In this document: piece after piece, positions 9,231 to 17,391 of the stretch | Position numbering within the stretch: position 1 is the stretch's first letter | Layout of the letters: each line of letters opens with the position of its first letter | Origin: Butyrivibrio sp. | GTDB taxonomy: Bacteria > Bacillota > Clostridia > Lachnospirales > Lachnospiraceae | NCBI RefSeq assembly: GCF_017635265.1 | Contig: NZ_JAGBLU010000128.1 | Location: 1 to 64,000 of the forward strand | Reading direction: 5' to 3' | Length of the DNA stretch: 64,000 nt | Program-made: the position numbers and the translations under genes | The notes under the pieces: model-generated | The model's database searches: none | Told to the model about the DNA's origin: nothing | The model's input: only the letters and a program-made list of their open reading frames with translations

Positions 9231-9259
9231 TTGACAATAAAATTTTGCACAACTATAAT
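9231..9259 (+). promoter_or_regulatory. Consensus sigma-A promoter of the HD-GYP gene
   Basis: A perfect TTGACA (9231-9236), a 17-nt spacer and a perfect TATAAT (9254-9259) precede the only plus-strand gene. Its -35 box is 5 bp from the -35 box of the divergent ribU promoter. Confidence 0.9.
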
Positions 9260-9324
9260 TTTAATATATTTAGTATGATACATAAATGTGTGCATTTACG
9301 CTTATCAAAATCCACGAGGTTATC

Positions 9325-10413
9325 ATGAAAAAAATTGACCGTAAGAGCCTGAAGCCCGGAATGGTTCTGGCCGAAGACGTCTATGTTAATACACAAAAAG
9401 TTGTTCTTTTGAATAAAGGAGATGTAATCAGCAGAAAAGATTTAGCAAAGCTTGCTTTCTACTCCATTGATGAAGTTCTGGTAGATGACAAAAAAGCTAT
9501 AGACACTGATGACTACTCAAATGATTTTAAACAGAATCCAACCCGTTCCGAACGCATACAATCGTCCTTGGAATTTCGGGAGTTCAAAAAAGATTTTGAA
9601 GAATGTTCATTAGCCTTCGAACATTCTATAAATGACATCATACTAAAAAACAAAGAATTCAAAATTGATGAGCTTATGGCTCCCATATATAGCCTTATTG
9701 AAAAGGGCGGCAGCACAAATGAAATTTTTGATATGCTTCACAACTTAAGGCTTTACGACGACGCAACTTATGCACACTGCATCAATGTAGCCCTCATCTC
9801 CAACATCCTGGCAAAATGGCTTAAGATGGATGATACAGAAATAGATATCGCCACACAGTCAGGTCTTTTCCACGACATAGGTAAGATAATGATTCCTGAC
9901 AGCATAATAAAGAAACGTGGAAAACTGACAGCCAAGGAATATGAAGAAATAAAAAAACACCCTCAGATAGGATACGATGTTTTAAGCAGGCAGTCCATCA
10001 ATAATCATATAAAAAACGCCGCTCTTATGCACCATGAAAGATGTGACGGTTCAGGTTATCCACAAGGTCTTTTGGCTCCACAGATTGATCGATATGCAAA
10101 GCTGGTTTCGATTGCCGATGTTTATGACGCAATGACAAGTGCAAGATACTACCGTGAACCACTTTGTCCTTTTATTGCAATTGAACTTTTTGAAGAAAAT
10201 GGATTTACCAAATATGACTCCGAAATGATAATGACTTTCCTAAAGCATATTGTGGAAACCTACATTGCAAGTACCGTCCAGCTAAACTCAGGTGAAATCG
10301 GAGAAATAATATTCATAAATCAGGATACTCTGTCAAAACCAACAGTTAAGATTGGTGATGATTATATAGACCTTTCCAAGTGTCCCAAAATATTTATCGA
10401 AAAGATTCTTTGA
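9325..10413 (+). CDS. HD-GYP domain protein, probable c-di-GMP phosphodiesterase
   Basis: HD-GYP proteins hydrolyse cyclic di-GMP. The 362-residue protein has an N-terminal DUF3391-like segment (KPGMVLAEDVYV) and an HD-GYP domain at about residues 130-330. The metal ligands are visible in HCINVAL, LFHDIGK, KKHPQIG, LMHHERCDGSGYP (the GYP motif intact) and SIADVYDAMTS. No receiver or membrane segment is seen. The ATG at 9325 follows a GAGG; a plus-frame upstream start lacks one. It is the only plus-strand gene, transcribed from a consensus promoter and ended by a shared terminator with murA. Confidence 0.9.
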   Translation: MKKIDRKSLKPGMVLAEDVYVNTQKVVLLNKGDVISRKDLAKLAFYSIDEVLVDDKKAIDTDDYSNDFKQNPTRSERIQSSLEFREFKKDFEECSLAFEHSINDIILKNKEFKIDELMAPIYSLIEKGGSTNEIFDMLHNLRLYDDATYAHCINVALISNILAKWLKMDDTEIDIATQSGLFHDIGKIMIPDSIIKKRGKLTAKEYEEIKKHPQIGYDVLSRQSINNHIKNAALMHHERCDGSGYPQGLLAPQIDRYAKLVSIADVYDAMTSARYYREPLCPFIAIELFEENGFTKYDSEMIMTFLKHIVETYIASTVQLNSGEIGEIIFINQDTLSKPTVKIGDDYIDLSKCPKIFIEKIL

Positions 10414-10437
10414 TTATTATAACCGTAAAAAATAAAA

Positions 10438-10484
10438 GGAAAGCTGTCAGCCCCTTTGGGAGACTTACGGCTTTCCTTTTTTTT
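10438..10484. terminator. Bidirectional terminator between the HD-GYP gene and murA
   Basis: GGAAAGC (10438-10444) pairs with GCTTTCC (10470-10476). The plus strand follows with eight T, and the minus strand with a T-rich tract, so it can end both convergent genes. The murA stop codon overlaps the T run. Confidence 0.85.
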
Positions 10485-11772
10485 AGGCATTTTTCAATTT
10501 AAATTTCTGCATATCGTAATCCGAATCTACTTTTTCAATGTGAGCTCCCAGTTCTCTAAGCTTCTTATCAAAGTCCTCATATCCTCTTTCTATGTACATA
10601 ATGTCCTCGACAGATGAGAAACCTTCAGCTGTGAGAGCTGCAATTACAAGGGCTGCTCCCGCCCTAAGATCCGGAGCAGATACTGTAGCTCCGGTGTACT
10701 TATCAACACCTTCAATAATAGCAGTGCTACCTTCTACCTTAATACATGCCCCCATCCTTGTGAGCTCATCCACATATTTAAATCTATTTTCAAAAATACT
10801 CTCTGTAACAATACTGATTCCGCTTGCAAGTCCAAGTGCAACCGTTATCTGAGGCTGCATATCGGTAGGGAATCCCGGATATGGAAGAGTCTTGACATGA
10901 GTGTTTGTAAGACGTTTAGTAGCAACTACTCTTACAGCATCATCTGATTCATGTATCTGGCATCCCATTTCTATAAGCTTGGCGCTGATGGACTCCAAAT
11001 GCTTGGGAATAACATTTTTGATAGTGATATCACCTTTGGTGGCAGCTGCTGCCATCATAAATGTTCCGGCTTCAATCTGATCAGGTATGATGGTATATTC
11101 TGTTCCGTGAAGCTTCTCAACGCCCTTGATTCTGATAACATCAGTACCTGCGCCTTTAATATTAGCACCCATACTATTGAGAAAGTTTGCAAAATCAACT
11201 ACATGCGGTTCCTTGGCTGCATTCTCGATTATAGTCTTACCATCAGCCATAGTCGCTGCCATCATGATATTGATAGTAGCTCCTACACTCACAACATCCA
11301 GATATATATGGCTTCCTATAAGCTTATCTGCGTGAGCGTCAATAATTCCATGTTCGATACTCACCTGTGCACCGAGGGCTGTAAAGCCCTTGATATGCTG
11401 ATCGATAGGACGAAGTCCGATATTACATCCGCTTGGTAAAACAACTCCGGCCTTTTTATACTTGCCAAGAAAAGCTCCAAGTAAATAATATGAAGCGCGA
11501 ATTTTCTTAATGTAATCCTCTATTGTAAATGTGTGGATCTGCGAAGCATTGATCTTAACTGAATGTCTGCCTGTTCTCTCCACAAAAGCACCTGTAGAAC
11601 TTATGGCCTGAAGCATAGCATTAGTATCTGACTCATCAGGCATATTGTCTATATATACGGTTTCGTCCGTCATTGTAGCAGCGGCCAAAATGGCAAGAGC
11701 AGCGTTTTTTGCGCCGCCTATTTCAACCTCTCCCACAAGAGGAACGCCACCCTTTATTACATATTTATCCAT
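10483..11772 (-). CDS. murA: UDP-N-acetylglucosamine 1-carboxyvinyltransferase (MurA)
   Basis: MurA starts peptidoglycan synthesis by adding enolpyruvyl from PEP to UDP-GlcNAc. The 429-residue protein opens with GGAKNAALAILAA and has the active-site loop LPSGCNIGLRPIDQHIKG with the catalytic Cys present, the fosfomycin-sensitive form. Later motifs are PGFPTDMQPQ and DLRAGAALVIAAL. The ATG at 11772 is used because it gives the family N terminus; a TTG at 11796 would add eight residues. Many Firmicutes have two copies; whether this is the main one is not visible here. Confidence 0.95.
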   Translation of the reverse strand: MDKYVIKGGVPLVGEVEIGGAKNAALAILAAATMTDETVYIDNMPDESDTNAMLQAISSTGAFVERTGRHSVKINASQIHTFTIEDYIKKIRASYYLLGAFLGKYKKAGVVLPSGCNIGLRPIDQHIKGFTALGAQVSIEHGIIDAHADKLIGSHIYLDVVSVGATINIMMAATMADGKTIIENAAKEPHVVDFANFLNSMGANIKGAGTDVIRIKGVEKLHGTEYTIIPDQIEAGTFMMAAAATKGDITIKNVIPKHLESISAKLIEMGCQIHESDDAVRVVATKRLTNTHVKTLPYPGFPTDMQPQITVALGLASGISIVTESIFENRFKYVDELTRMGACIKVEGSTAIIEGVDKYTGATVSAPDLRAGAALVIAALTAEGFSSVEDIMYIERGYEDFDKKLRELGAHIEKVDSDYDMQKFKLKNA

Positions 11773-11830
11773 AGGAATCCCATCCCAAATAACCAAAATT
11801 TAATATTTTTAACACTTTTGCCAAATAATA

Positions 11831-11859
11831 TTAATAGCACAATATGATACATGTGTCAA
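11831..11859 (-). promoter_or_regulatory. Probable murA promoter
   Basis: On the minus strand a perfect TTGACA (11859-11854) is followed after 17 nt by TATTAA (11836-11831), giving a start about 55 nt upstream of the murA ATG. It lies just after the stop codon of the M23 peptidase gene. Confidence 0.6.
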
Positions 11860-11865
11860 AAAGCC

Positions 11866-13455
11866 TCAGTTTAGATAGTTCAGTGGATTAACCTGAGAGC
11901 CACCTATAAGTATCTCAAAATGCAAATGAGGTCCGGTTGAGACACCTGTATTACCCGAAAGAGCAATCTTCTGTCCCTGAGATACTGACTGGCCTACAGA
12001 TACAAGCACTTTAGAAAGATGTCCGTACCTTGTTTCTCTTCCATCCGAATGTCTGATATATACGCAATATCCGTATCCGCTTCCCCAACCGGCTCTTGTA
12101 ACAACACCGGATGATGATGCAACAACCGCCGTACCAACAGGAGTAGCCCAGTCAACCCCCTTATGGTAGGAGCTTGCTCCCTTAGTCGGGCTGGTTCTTT
12201 TTCCAAATCCCGATGTTAAACGACCGCCGGAAATAGGCTTAATATAAGTAGGAGGAACAATGGTGCCTTTCTCTACAATTTTTGGAACAGCCTGATAAGT
12301 GATCTCCTCTTTTTGAATTTCACTTGAAACTTCAGTGTCGTCATTGTAAGTGACAAGAGCCACCACCTTTCTGTGCCCTGCAGACGGCTCCTGAATAACT
12401 TTGCTCTGAGTCGTGTACCATGAATCATTGTAGACATACTCAACCTCAGCCTCGTAATCCTCTTCATAGTACTCCTGAACAGTATAAACTACTGAAAGTT
12501 CCGGTTCAGGAACTGTAACTATAAGTTCATCCCCTGTTCTGATGGTTGTATTCTCACTTTCAAGAAATCCATTCATGGCAACGATGTCCGCAACTGTCAG
12601 ATCATACTTAAGCGCAATTGAGCCCAGCACATCACCTTCCTGAACTTCATAAATCTGGTTAGTTTCTTTATCCTTGGTGACCTCGTCAATAGCAGCAGAA
12701 ATATCCGTTATCTCTTCTTCAGGAAGGTAACTCTCCACGATTTCAACCTTATCGGCAAATTCTATGGACATAAGCCCAAGCTCATAATCCGAAAAATCTT
12801 TATCATAAGAAAGAGGTGTAGCTTCCTTAACTGTCTCAGTAAGCATAGCTGAAAATCCTGCTTCAGGCATGCCTGTCTGAGCGCTTTCCTCTTCTTTTTT
12901 TACTTCTTCCTTGCTCATTACAACAGGTGTCAAAACGTTAACTTCTCTTGTAGGATCAAGTTTTAAAGTGACATCATATTGATCCTCCGTATCATAGTTT
13001 GAAAGGGCTGTTTCAAGAAGAGTCATCACATCATCAATTGATGAAAGATTAACCGAAAACTCATTTATTTTAATGGAATAAGCTCTGTTTAACGTACTTT
13101 TTCTGCTACCTGTCAACACATCAACCATGGCAGATGTCACATCAGATATAGAACTTACAACACCAAAAACTTCATTGCTGCCCTCGACAGTAAGGTCAGC
13201 TCCTGCCAACGTCAGTTCATCGTTACTTTCTGATATCTCTTTTCTTGCAGATCTGTATGCTTCATATGCATCTTTTTTGGCTGCAACTGTACCTACAATC
13301 TGTCCATTAAGAGTAATGGTAAAAAGATTACTGCCTCCCCTTTGAAATTTCACAAATGTGGGCATAAACAGTATCCAAAATGCTATCACTATCAAAGTAG
13401 AGTGTAAAAACCATATTTTAATTCTATTTCTAAAAATTGTATTTCTAAAATTCAT
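11866..13455 (-). CDS. Membrane-anchored M23 metallopeptidase with LysM and G5-like domains
   Basis: This 529-residue protein has a membrane segment at about residues 16-35 and an extracellular remainder. A LysM domain (about 268-312, YEVQEGDVLGSIALKYDLTV) binds peptidoglycan. A G5-like region (about 318-395) follows, then a C-terminal M23 endopeptidase (about 405-527) with zinc ligands in SSYHKGVDW and GPHLHFE and the typical TRYGHLS. The architecture resembles sporulation or morphogenesis endopeptidases of Clostridia that cut peptide cross-bridges. Both catalytic histidine motifs are intact, so it is probably active. It lies upstream of murA in the same direction with murA's own promoter between. 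Confidence 0.92.
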   Translation of the reverse strand: MNFRNTIFRNRIKIWFLHSTLIVIAFWILFMPTFVKFQRGGSNLFTITLNGQIVGTVAAKKDAYEAYRSARKEISESNDELTLAGADLTVEGSNEVFGVVSSISDVTSAMVDVLTGSRKSTLNRAYSIKINEFSVNLSSIDDVMTLLETALSNYDTEDQYDVTLKLDPTREVNVLTPVVMSKEEVKKEEESAQTGMPEAGFSAMLTETVKEATPLSYDKDFSDYELGLMSIEFADKVEIVESYLPEEEITDISAAIDEVTKDKETNQIYEVQEGDVLGSIALKYDLTVADIVAMNGFLESENTTIRTGDELIVTVPEPELSVVYTVQEYYEEDYEAEVEYVYNDSWYTTQSKVIQEPSAGHRKVVALVTYNDDTEVSSEIQKEEITYQAVPKIVEKGTIVPPTYIKPISGGRLTSGFGKRTSPTKGASSYHKGVDWATPVGTAVVASSSGVVTRAGWGSGYGYCVYIRHSDGRETRYGHLSKVLVSVGQSVSQGQKIALSGNTGVSTGPHLHFEILIGGSQVNPLNYLN

Positions 13456-13492
13456 GCTTTAAATCTTTCTATGGAACATTTTTCTCGCAATA

Positions 13493-13900
13493 TCAAAGTA
13501 TGCCGATTATTTTGAGAATATTTATAACAAGATCAGCTCCTGCAACCAAGAGGGTAACAATCAGAAGTGGAAGAAGTGCAGTATTCTTTGTTTCAACAGC
13601 AACCTGAACCTCCTCAAATCTCTTTTGGATTTCCTTGTACTCTTCCTGATGTTTTTCTTCCTGTTTGTTCAATACTGCCTGAATATTTCGATAGGTCTGA
13701 ACCCCGACATCATGAGTTTTTGTGCTGTTTTCATCAAACTTCTTGTTAAAGCTCTCTTCCATTTTCCTGGAGACAGCTTCAACCGATTCACTGATAGCAG
13801 ATTCAACCTCAGCCTGAGTGTTAGCTTTAATCATATCCTGGGCACTGATCTTTTCAGCAAGTTTATCCATAATGTTATCCAAAATATTCCCTCCCAACAT
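13493..13900 (-). CDS. Small coiled-coil tail-anchored protein, unknown function
   Basis: This 135-residue protein is almost entirely helical and charged up to about residue 105, with a heptad-rich stretch (NKQEEKHQEEYKEIQKRFEE), and ends with one hydrophobic segment (LLPLLIVTLLVAGADLVINI). That suggests a cytoplasmic coiled coil held by a C-terminal membrane anchor. The ATG at 13900 is chosen because GAGGA lies about ten bases upstream; an earlier start at 13942 has none. It is a likely single-gene unit with a weak promoter candidate near 13950. No family was recognised. Confidence 0.65.
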   Translation of the reverse strand: MLGGNILDNIMDKLAEKISAQDMIKANTQAEVESAISESVEAVSRKMEESFNKKFDENSTKTHDVGVQTYRNIQAVLNKQEEKHQEEYKEIQKRFEEVQVAVETKNTALLPLLIVTLLVAGADLVINILKIIGIL

Positions 13901-14204
13901 CGTTTGTTCTTCCTCTATTCTGCATACAATATAGATTATCATCCATTGTGCAAATTAGACAAGACAATATTTATAAAAAGTGATTTGTTGTTCACTTTTA
14001 CCATTTATTTACGTTTTGTTCATAATTTATTAATATTTGAATTGTATATTAATACCATAGCCGATGGAAATACGGCAACCCAATTTAGAAAGATAGATTT
14101 TTTCATAATAGGCCAGGTGCGGGAAACCGTGTCTGGCCACTCCTCATTAATTATCAGTTTACATATTCAACAGTAAAGCAATTCGTTCTTCTCTCGACCG
14201 ATTC
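13901..14204. other. Non-coding gap with two hairpins
   Basis: This gap between relQ and the coiled-coil gene has no convincing gene. It holds an AT-rich 8-bp hairpin, AAAAGTGA/TCACTTTT (13976-13999), and a much stronger structure at 14111-14138. A weak minus-strand promoter, TTGTCT with GATAAT at 16-nt spacing, may serve the coiled-coil gene. Confidence 0.5.
14111..14138 (+). ncRNA. Strong GAAA-tetraloop hairpin, possible plus-strand RNA
   Basis: GGCCAGGTGCGG and CCGTGTCTGGCC form a 12-bp stem around a GAAA loop. Three central pairs are G-U, U-G and G-U on the plus strand but become A-C mismatches on the minus strand, and the GNRA loop exists only on the plus strand, so a plus-strand transcript is favoured. 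A smaller hairpin, GCCG/CGGC, lies about 40 nt upstream. No known RNA family was matched. Confidence 0.45.
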
Positions 14205-14861
14205 CTATTCTTTCTTTTCTCCTACGGCCTGAATTTCTTCATTAAGCGAAAGCATACGTGCATCAAGATCCGCAACCATCTGTGCGCACTGTGTAAGTTC
14301 CGAATTAATGTGACTCGGAGCCTTACCTTCAAATTTGTACTGAATTTTATGCTCAAGAGACGCCCAGAAATCCATAGCTACAGTCCTGATCTGAATTTCA
14401 ACCTTTACATTTACAATTCTGTCTGACAAGTAAACAGGAAGGGAAACTATCATGTGATAGCTTCTGTAGCCACTGTTTTTGGGATTCATGATGTAGTCCT
14501 TGACTGTTAAGACCTGAATATCCTTCTGATTGCTTATCATCTCGGCAATTCTATAAATATCCGAAGTAAAAGAACAGATAATACGGATTCCGGCAATATC
14601 ATTGACATAACGGACCATATTACCAATAGTGGACTCATAACCGTTTCTCTTAAGTTTTTTTACAATACTCTCAGGAGCCTTAACCCTAGCCTTAACATGC
14701 TCTATAGGATTGTACCTGTGAACCTCCTGAAATTCCTCGTTGAGGATTTCAATCTTGGTTGTAATCTGTTTAAGCGCAGCATTATAAAGGAGGCTTACTT
14801 CCTCCCATGTATTAATATCATCTGAAATCTTGATGCCGGTTCCGGCTAAATCCAATTCCAT
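14205..14861 (-). CDS. relQ: Small alarmone synthetase (RelQ-type GTP pyrophosphokinase)
   Basis: This enzyme transfers pyrophosphate from ATP to GDP or GTP, making (p)ppGpp. The 218-residue protein is a single synthetase domain without hydrolase, TGS or ACT parts, as in the RelQ/SAS1 group. Visible motifs are VNDIAGIRIICSF, KNSGYRSYHMIV, VEIQIRTVAMDFWASLEHK and a basic stretch KARVKAPESIVKKLK. The ATG has GAGGGG upstream and lies 2 nt after the stop of the GT2 gene, so the two are cotranscribed. The link between a glycosyltransferase and an alarmone synthetase may be incidental. Confidence 0.9.
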   Translation of the reverse strand: MELDLAGTGIKISDDINTWEEVSLLYNAALKQITTKIEILNEEFQEVHRYNPIEHVKARVKAPESIVKKLKRNGYESTIGNMVRYVNDIAGIRIICSFTSDIYRIAEMISNQKDIQVLTVKDYIMNPKNSGYRSYHMIVSLPVYLSDRIVNVKVEIQIRTVAMDFWASLEHKIQYKFEGKAPSHINSELTQCAQMVADLDARMLSLNEEIQAVGEKKE

Positions 14862-14862
14862 A

Positions 14863-15801
14863 TCAGCCCCTCGTTTTCCAATAGTCCTTGTTCAGACTAC
14901 AAGCTTTCACTATGCACATCGGAAGCTTCCGATAATTTCTTCCAAGTTTGTAGCCCATCCATCTAAAGCCACACATTACTATATATCCGGGTATAAGATA
15001 TGCCTTACCTATATGTCTGAAATGATCTATAGTCTGGCGCACCATCTTTTTACCTTCAGACTCTGACTTGAGCCTGCCAAAAATCTCAGGATGATCAGTC
15101 TGTGAAACTCCCAGATCAAAGTTCCTGTGGAACTGTTGCATGCAGGTGTAATTGTGTGAGTGAATAACTCCGGCCTCCGGAACATACATAATAGCATATC
15201 CTCTCTGACAGGCATTACCCGCATAGACCATATCCTCGTTGAAAATAGTTCTATGAGTAAATCCACCAATTACATTATATACATCTCGCCTATACATCGC
15301 ACACACATTTGAACAAAAATATGTTTTTATACCAAGCTTATCCACATCAGCCTGTGTCTTTTTCATAGGTTCGTTTGGATAATTGAACTTTCTTGAATAT
15401 CTCTCCGCAAGATTGCAGTCGGTCTTGGGATACTGTCTTGCATATGCTGCAGCCACATCCGGAGAGAGTGCCTTTGAAAGACTGCTGATAAGCATCTTAT
15501 CCCTCGGGAACGCATCCTGTGTCATCATCAAAAAGAAATCCGCATCAGATAATGCAACACCCTGATTTCTGGTCTCGCCGTGATCAAATTCTGCCTTGGT
15601 CACATGCCTTAAAATAATATTGTCATATTTCTCCAATGGGTTCTCATTTGAACTGTCTAATAGTTTATCCCAATACTTTTTTTCCGTATTCATGATAATG
15701 ATATGACTTGGTCTAAGTGACTGTCTCTCAAGATCATCAATAAGTCTGAATAATGAAATATCCGGTTTGTATGTTGGTATTATTACATCAACTGTATTCA
15801 T
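14863..15801 (-). CDS. Glycosyltransferase family 2, rhamnosyltransferase-like
   Basis: A 312-residue GT-A enzyme opening with VDVIIPTYKPD, with AEFDHGETRNQGVALS, the DXD-equivalent in MMTQDAFP and the acceptor-side segment FNEDMVYAGNACQRGY. This pattern is common in rhamnosyltransferases of RfbF/WbbL type, so dTDP-rhamnose is a plausible donor, consistent with the rml genes elsewhere in the window. The ATG at 15801 is preferred because GAGG lies nine bases upstream; an ATG at 15816 has no site. It is followed directly by relQ. The C-terminal 70 residues form a helical, possibly membrane-associated tail. Confidence 0.82.
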   Translation of the reverse strand: MNTVDVIIPTYKPDISLFRLIDDLERQSLRPSHIIIMNTEKKYWDKLLDSSNENPLEKYDNIILRHVTKAEFDHGETRNQGVALSDADFFLMMTQDAFPRDKMLISSLSKALSPDVAAAYARQYPKTDCNLAERYSRKFNYPNEPMKKTQADVDKLGIKTYFCSNVCAMYRRDVYNVIGGFTHRTIFNEDMVYAGNACQRGYAIMYVPEAGVIHSHNYTCMQQFHRNFDLGVSQTDHPEIFGRLKSESEGKKMVRQTIDHFRHIGKAYLIPGYIVMCGFRWMGYKLGRNYRKLPMCIVKACSLNKDYWKTRG

Positions 15802-15860
15802 GTGTTTCCTCATCAATGTAAAGAGTCGCTTTTATATCATAGAAAATTTCCCATGATGTT

Positions 15861-15907
15861 AAAAATGGTATGTGCAGTTTTGTGCAAGCACAATACGCAC
15901 ATACCAT
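15861..15907 (-). terminator. Intrinsic terminator of the LCP gene
   Basis: On the minus strand an 11-bp stem, ATGGTATGTGC/GCACATACCAT, encloses a smaller TTGTGC/GCACAA hairpin and is followed by TTTTT. It ends the LCP transcript before the GT2-relQ unit. Confidence 0.85.
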
Positions 15908-15923
15908 CTAAGTGTTTATGCAT

Positions 15924-17261
15924 TTAATTCAAATATGGATCAGTATCTGACTTGATTTTGTCGCTGTACTTCTGAACATCAGAAGAAATTGTATAATCTG
16001 CATCATCAAACAGGAACTCGTGAAGCCACATAACATTGCTTGCAAGATCAACCGGAATTACGCAACTTCCTTTCTTACCGATAGTACCTGTTGCTCTCAT
16101 GCTCTCCTCAGGGAATCCACCATTATCTACTACATTGTAGTTGGCAACATTCTTAAGAAGCTCAAGAATCTCTGAAATATCAAGAGAAGTATATGTTTCA
16201 TCAAATGCCTTGTTTGCAATTGTTTCAAGATCTGAATAGTTTTTGGTCTTAGCTTTTTCAAGACAAGCCATCAGGACCGTTCTTTGTCTCTCGGCACGCT
16301 TAAAGTCATCTCCTGCTGTGTATCTGATACGGCAGTAAGCAGTTGCCTGAAGTCCGTTTAGAGTCTGAAGTCCTGTGCTTGTTACAGGCACATATTCAAG
16401 TCCAAGCTCTGTAGCCATTGTAGCCTGATAGTTGTTAAGATGCGAAATCTCAGCCTCTGTAACTTCAATATCAACGCCGCCCAGAGCATTAACTACATCA
16501 GTAAGTCCCTTAAATCCTATAGTGATAAAGTCCTCAATATCCATATCAAGGTTCATGTTAAGCATTGAAATTGCCTGTTCAGGACCGCCTTCAGCATAAG
16601 CTGCGTTACACTTTGTATATTCATCATTACTAAGGTTAAGGTAAGTATCACGATATACTGAGCAAAGCTTAACCTCACCGTTTTCATTGTTAATAGAAGC
16701 AATAATAATCGTATCTGTTCTGGTGTTTTTCTTGATAGCACCCTGATTCTTGGCTTCGTCTCTGGTATCAACACCAAACAGAGCAATATTGGTATATCCC
16801 TTCATCTGCTCATTTTCAGCAGCTGTCTCACTGATACTGTTAGAGATAACTTCCTCATTCATGTTGACCTTGCCAACCTTTGTGACATCCACCTTAAAGA
16901 ATACATGGTAAGCAACAAGTACGAGAATACATGCTACCAAAACCTCTGCAATAAGAATGATAATTGCTTTCTTATTATTTTTCTTTTTACCTGATCCGCC
17001 ATGCGAACCACTTTTTCTGGAAGAATGGCTTCTGGAAGAATTTGTATGACTCCTTGTTCCACTCTTCGAAGACGAATGACTCTTAGATGAACTACCTGAG
17101 CTTCTCCTTACAGGTCTGTCTTCATAGTCATCGTAATCATCATAGTCCTCATAATCATCACGGTATCTATCATCTCTGGAAGACTTTCTTATTTCATTAT
17201 TATTTCTATGAGAAGAACGTCTTTCATCTCTGTCATAGTATTCATCATCACGCTTTGACAT
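15924..17261 (-). CDS. LytR-CpsA-Psr (LCP) family glycopolymer ligase
   Basis: LCP enzymes move glycopolymers from undecaprenyl pyrophosphate to peptidoglycan. The 445-residue protein has a long cytoplasmic N-terminal region (about 1-100) rich in Asp, Tyr, Arg and Ser, one membrane segment at about 103-125, and an outer LCP domain. LCP motifs are NTRTDTIIIASI, SVYRDTYL, NAAYAEGG and RIRYTAGDDFKRAERQR, with the conserved Arg and Asp residues present. The ATG has GGAGA upstream. Flanked by terminators, it is probably a single-gene unit, with a possible TATAAT at 17322-17317. It is the obvious attachment enzyme for the polysaccharide made upstream. Confidence 0.93.
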   Translation of the reverse strand: MSKRDDEYYDRDERRSSHRNNNEIRKSSRDDRYRDDYEDYDDYDDYEDRPVRRSSGSSSKSHSSSKSGTRSHTNSSRSHSSRKSGSHGGSGKKKNNKKAIIILIAEVLVACILVLVAYHVFFKVDVTKVGKVNMNEEVISNSISETAAENEQMKGYTNIALFGVDTRDEAKNQGAIKKNTRTDTIIIASINNENGEVKLCSVYRDTYLNLSNDEYTKCNAAYAEGGPEQAISMLNMNLDMDIEDFITIGFKGLTDVVNALGGVDIEVTEAEISHLNNYQATMATELGLEYVPVTSTGLQTLNGLQATAYCRIRYTAGDDFKRAERQRTVLMACLEKAKTKNYSDLETIANKAFDETYTSLDISEILELLKNVANYNVVDNGGFPEESMRATGTIGKKGSCVIPVDLASNVMWLHEFLFDDADYTISSDVQKYSDKIKSDTDPYLN

Positions 17262-17336
17262 TTTCTATCTCCTTGTCCCAACAAAAAAATTATAATTTTC
17301 ATAAACAGAAAACCACATTATACTATGCCACAAAAC

Positions 17337-17383
17337 AAAAAAATATACAAGCACAGGATTGAGACATCACTCTGCGCTTGTAT
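17337..17383 (-). terminator. Intrinsic terminator at the end of the glycan operon
   Basis: On the minus strand ATACAAGC pairs with GCTTGTAT, extended by CAG/CTG past a mismatch, followed by TTTTTTT (17343-17337). It lies 9 nt after the stop of the initiating phosphotransferase gene and ends the polysaccharide operon. Confidence 0.85.
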
Positions 17384-17391
17384 ATGTATTT

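Noticed and set aside
10951..11439. A plus-strand open frame of 162 codons within murA
   Set aside because: It lies wholly inside the intact murA gene on the other strand and matches no known protein.
14050..14140. A c-di-GMP or fluoride riboswitch in the relQ-side gap
   Set aside because: Short similarities (GGCAACCC and GATGG) exist, but the conserved core of c-di-GMP-I (ACGCAAAGCC) and the second half of the fluoride aptamer are absent.
13625..14176. A plus-strand open frame of 183 codons over the coiled-coil gene and the following gap
   Set aside because: It is hydrophobic low-complexity sequence antisense to a better minus-strand gene and has no ribosome binding site.
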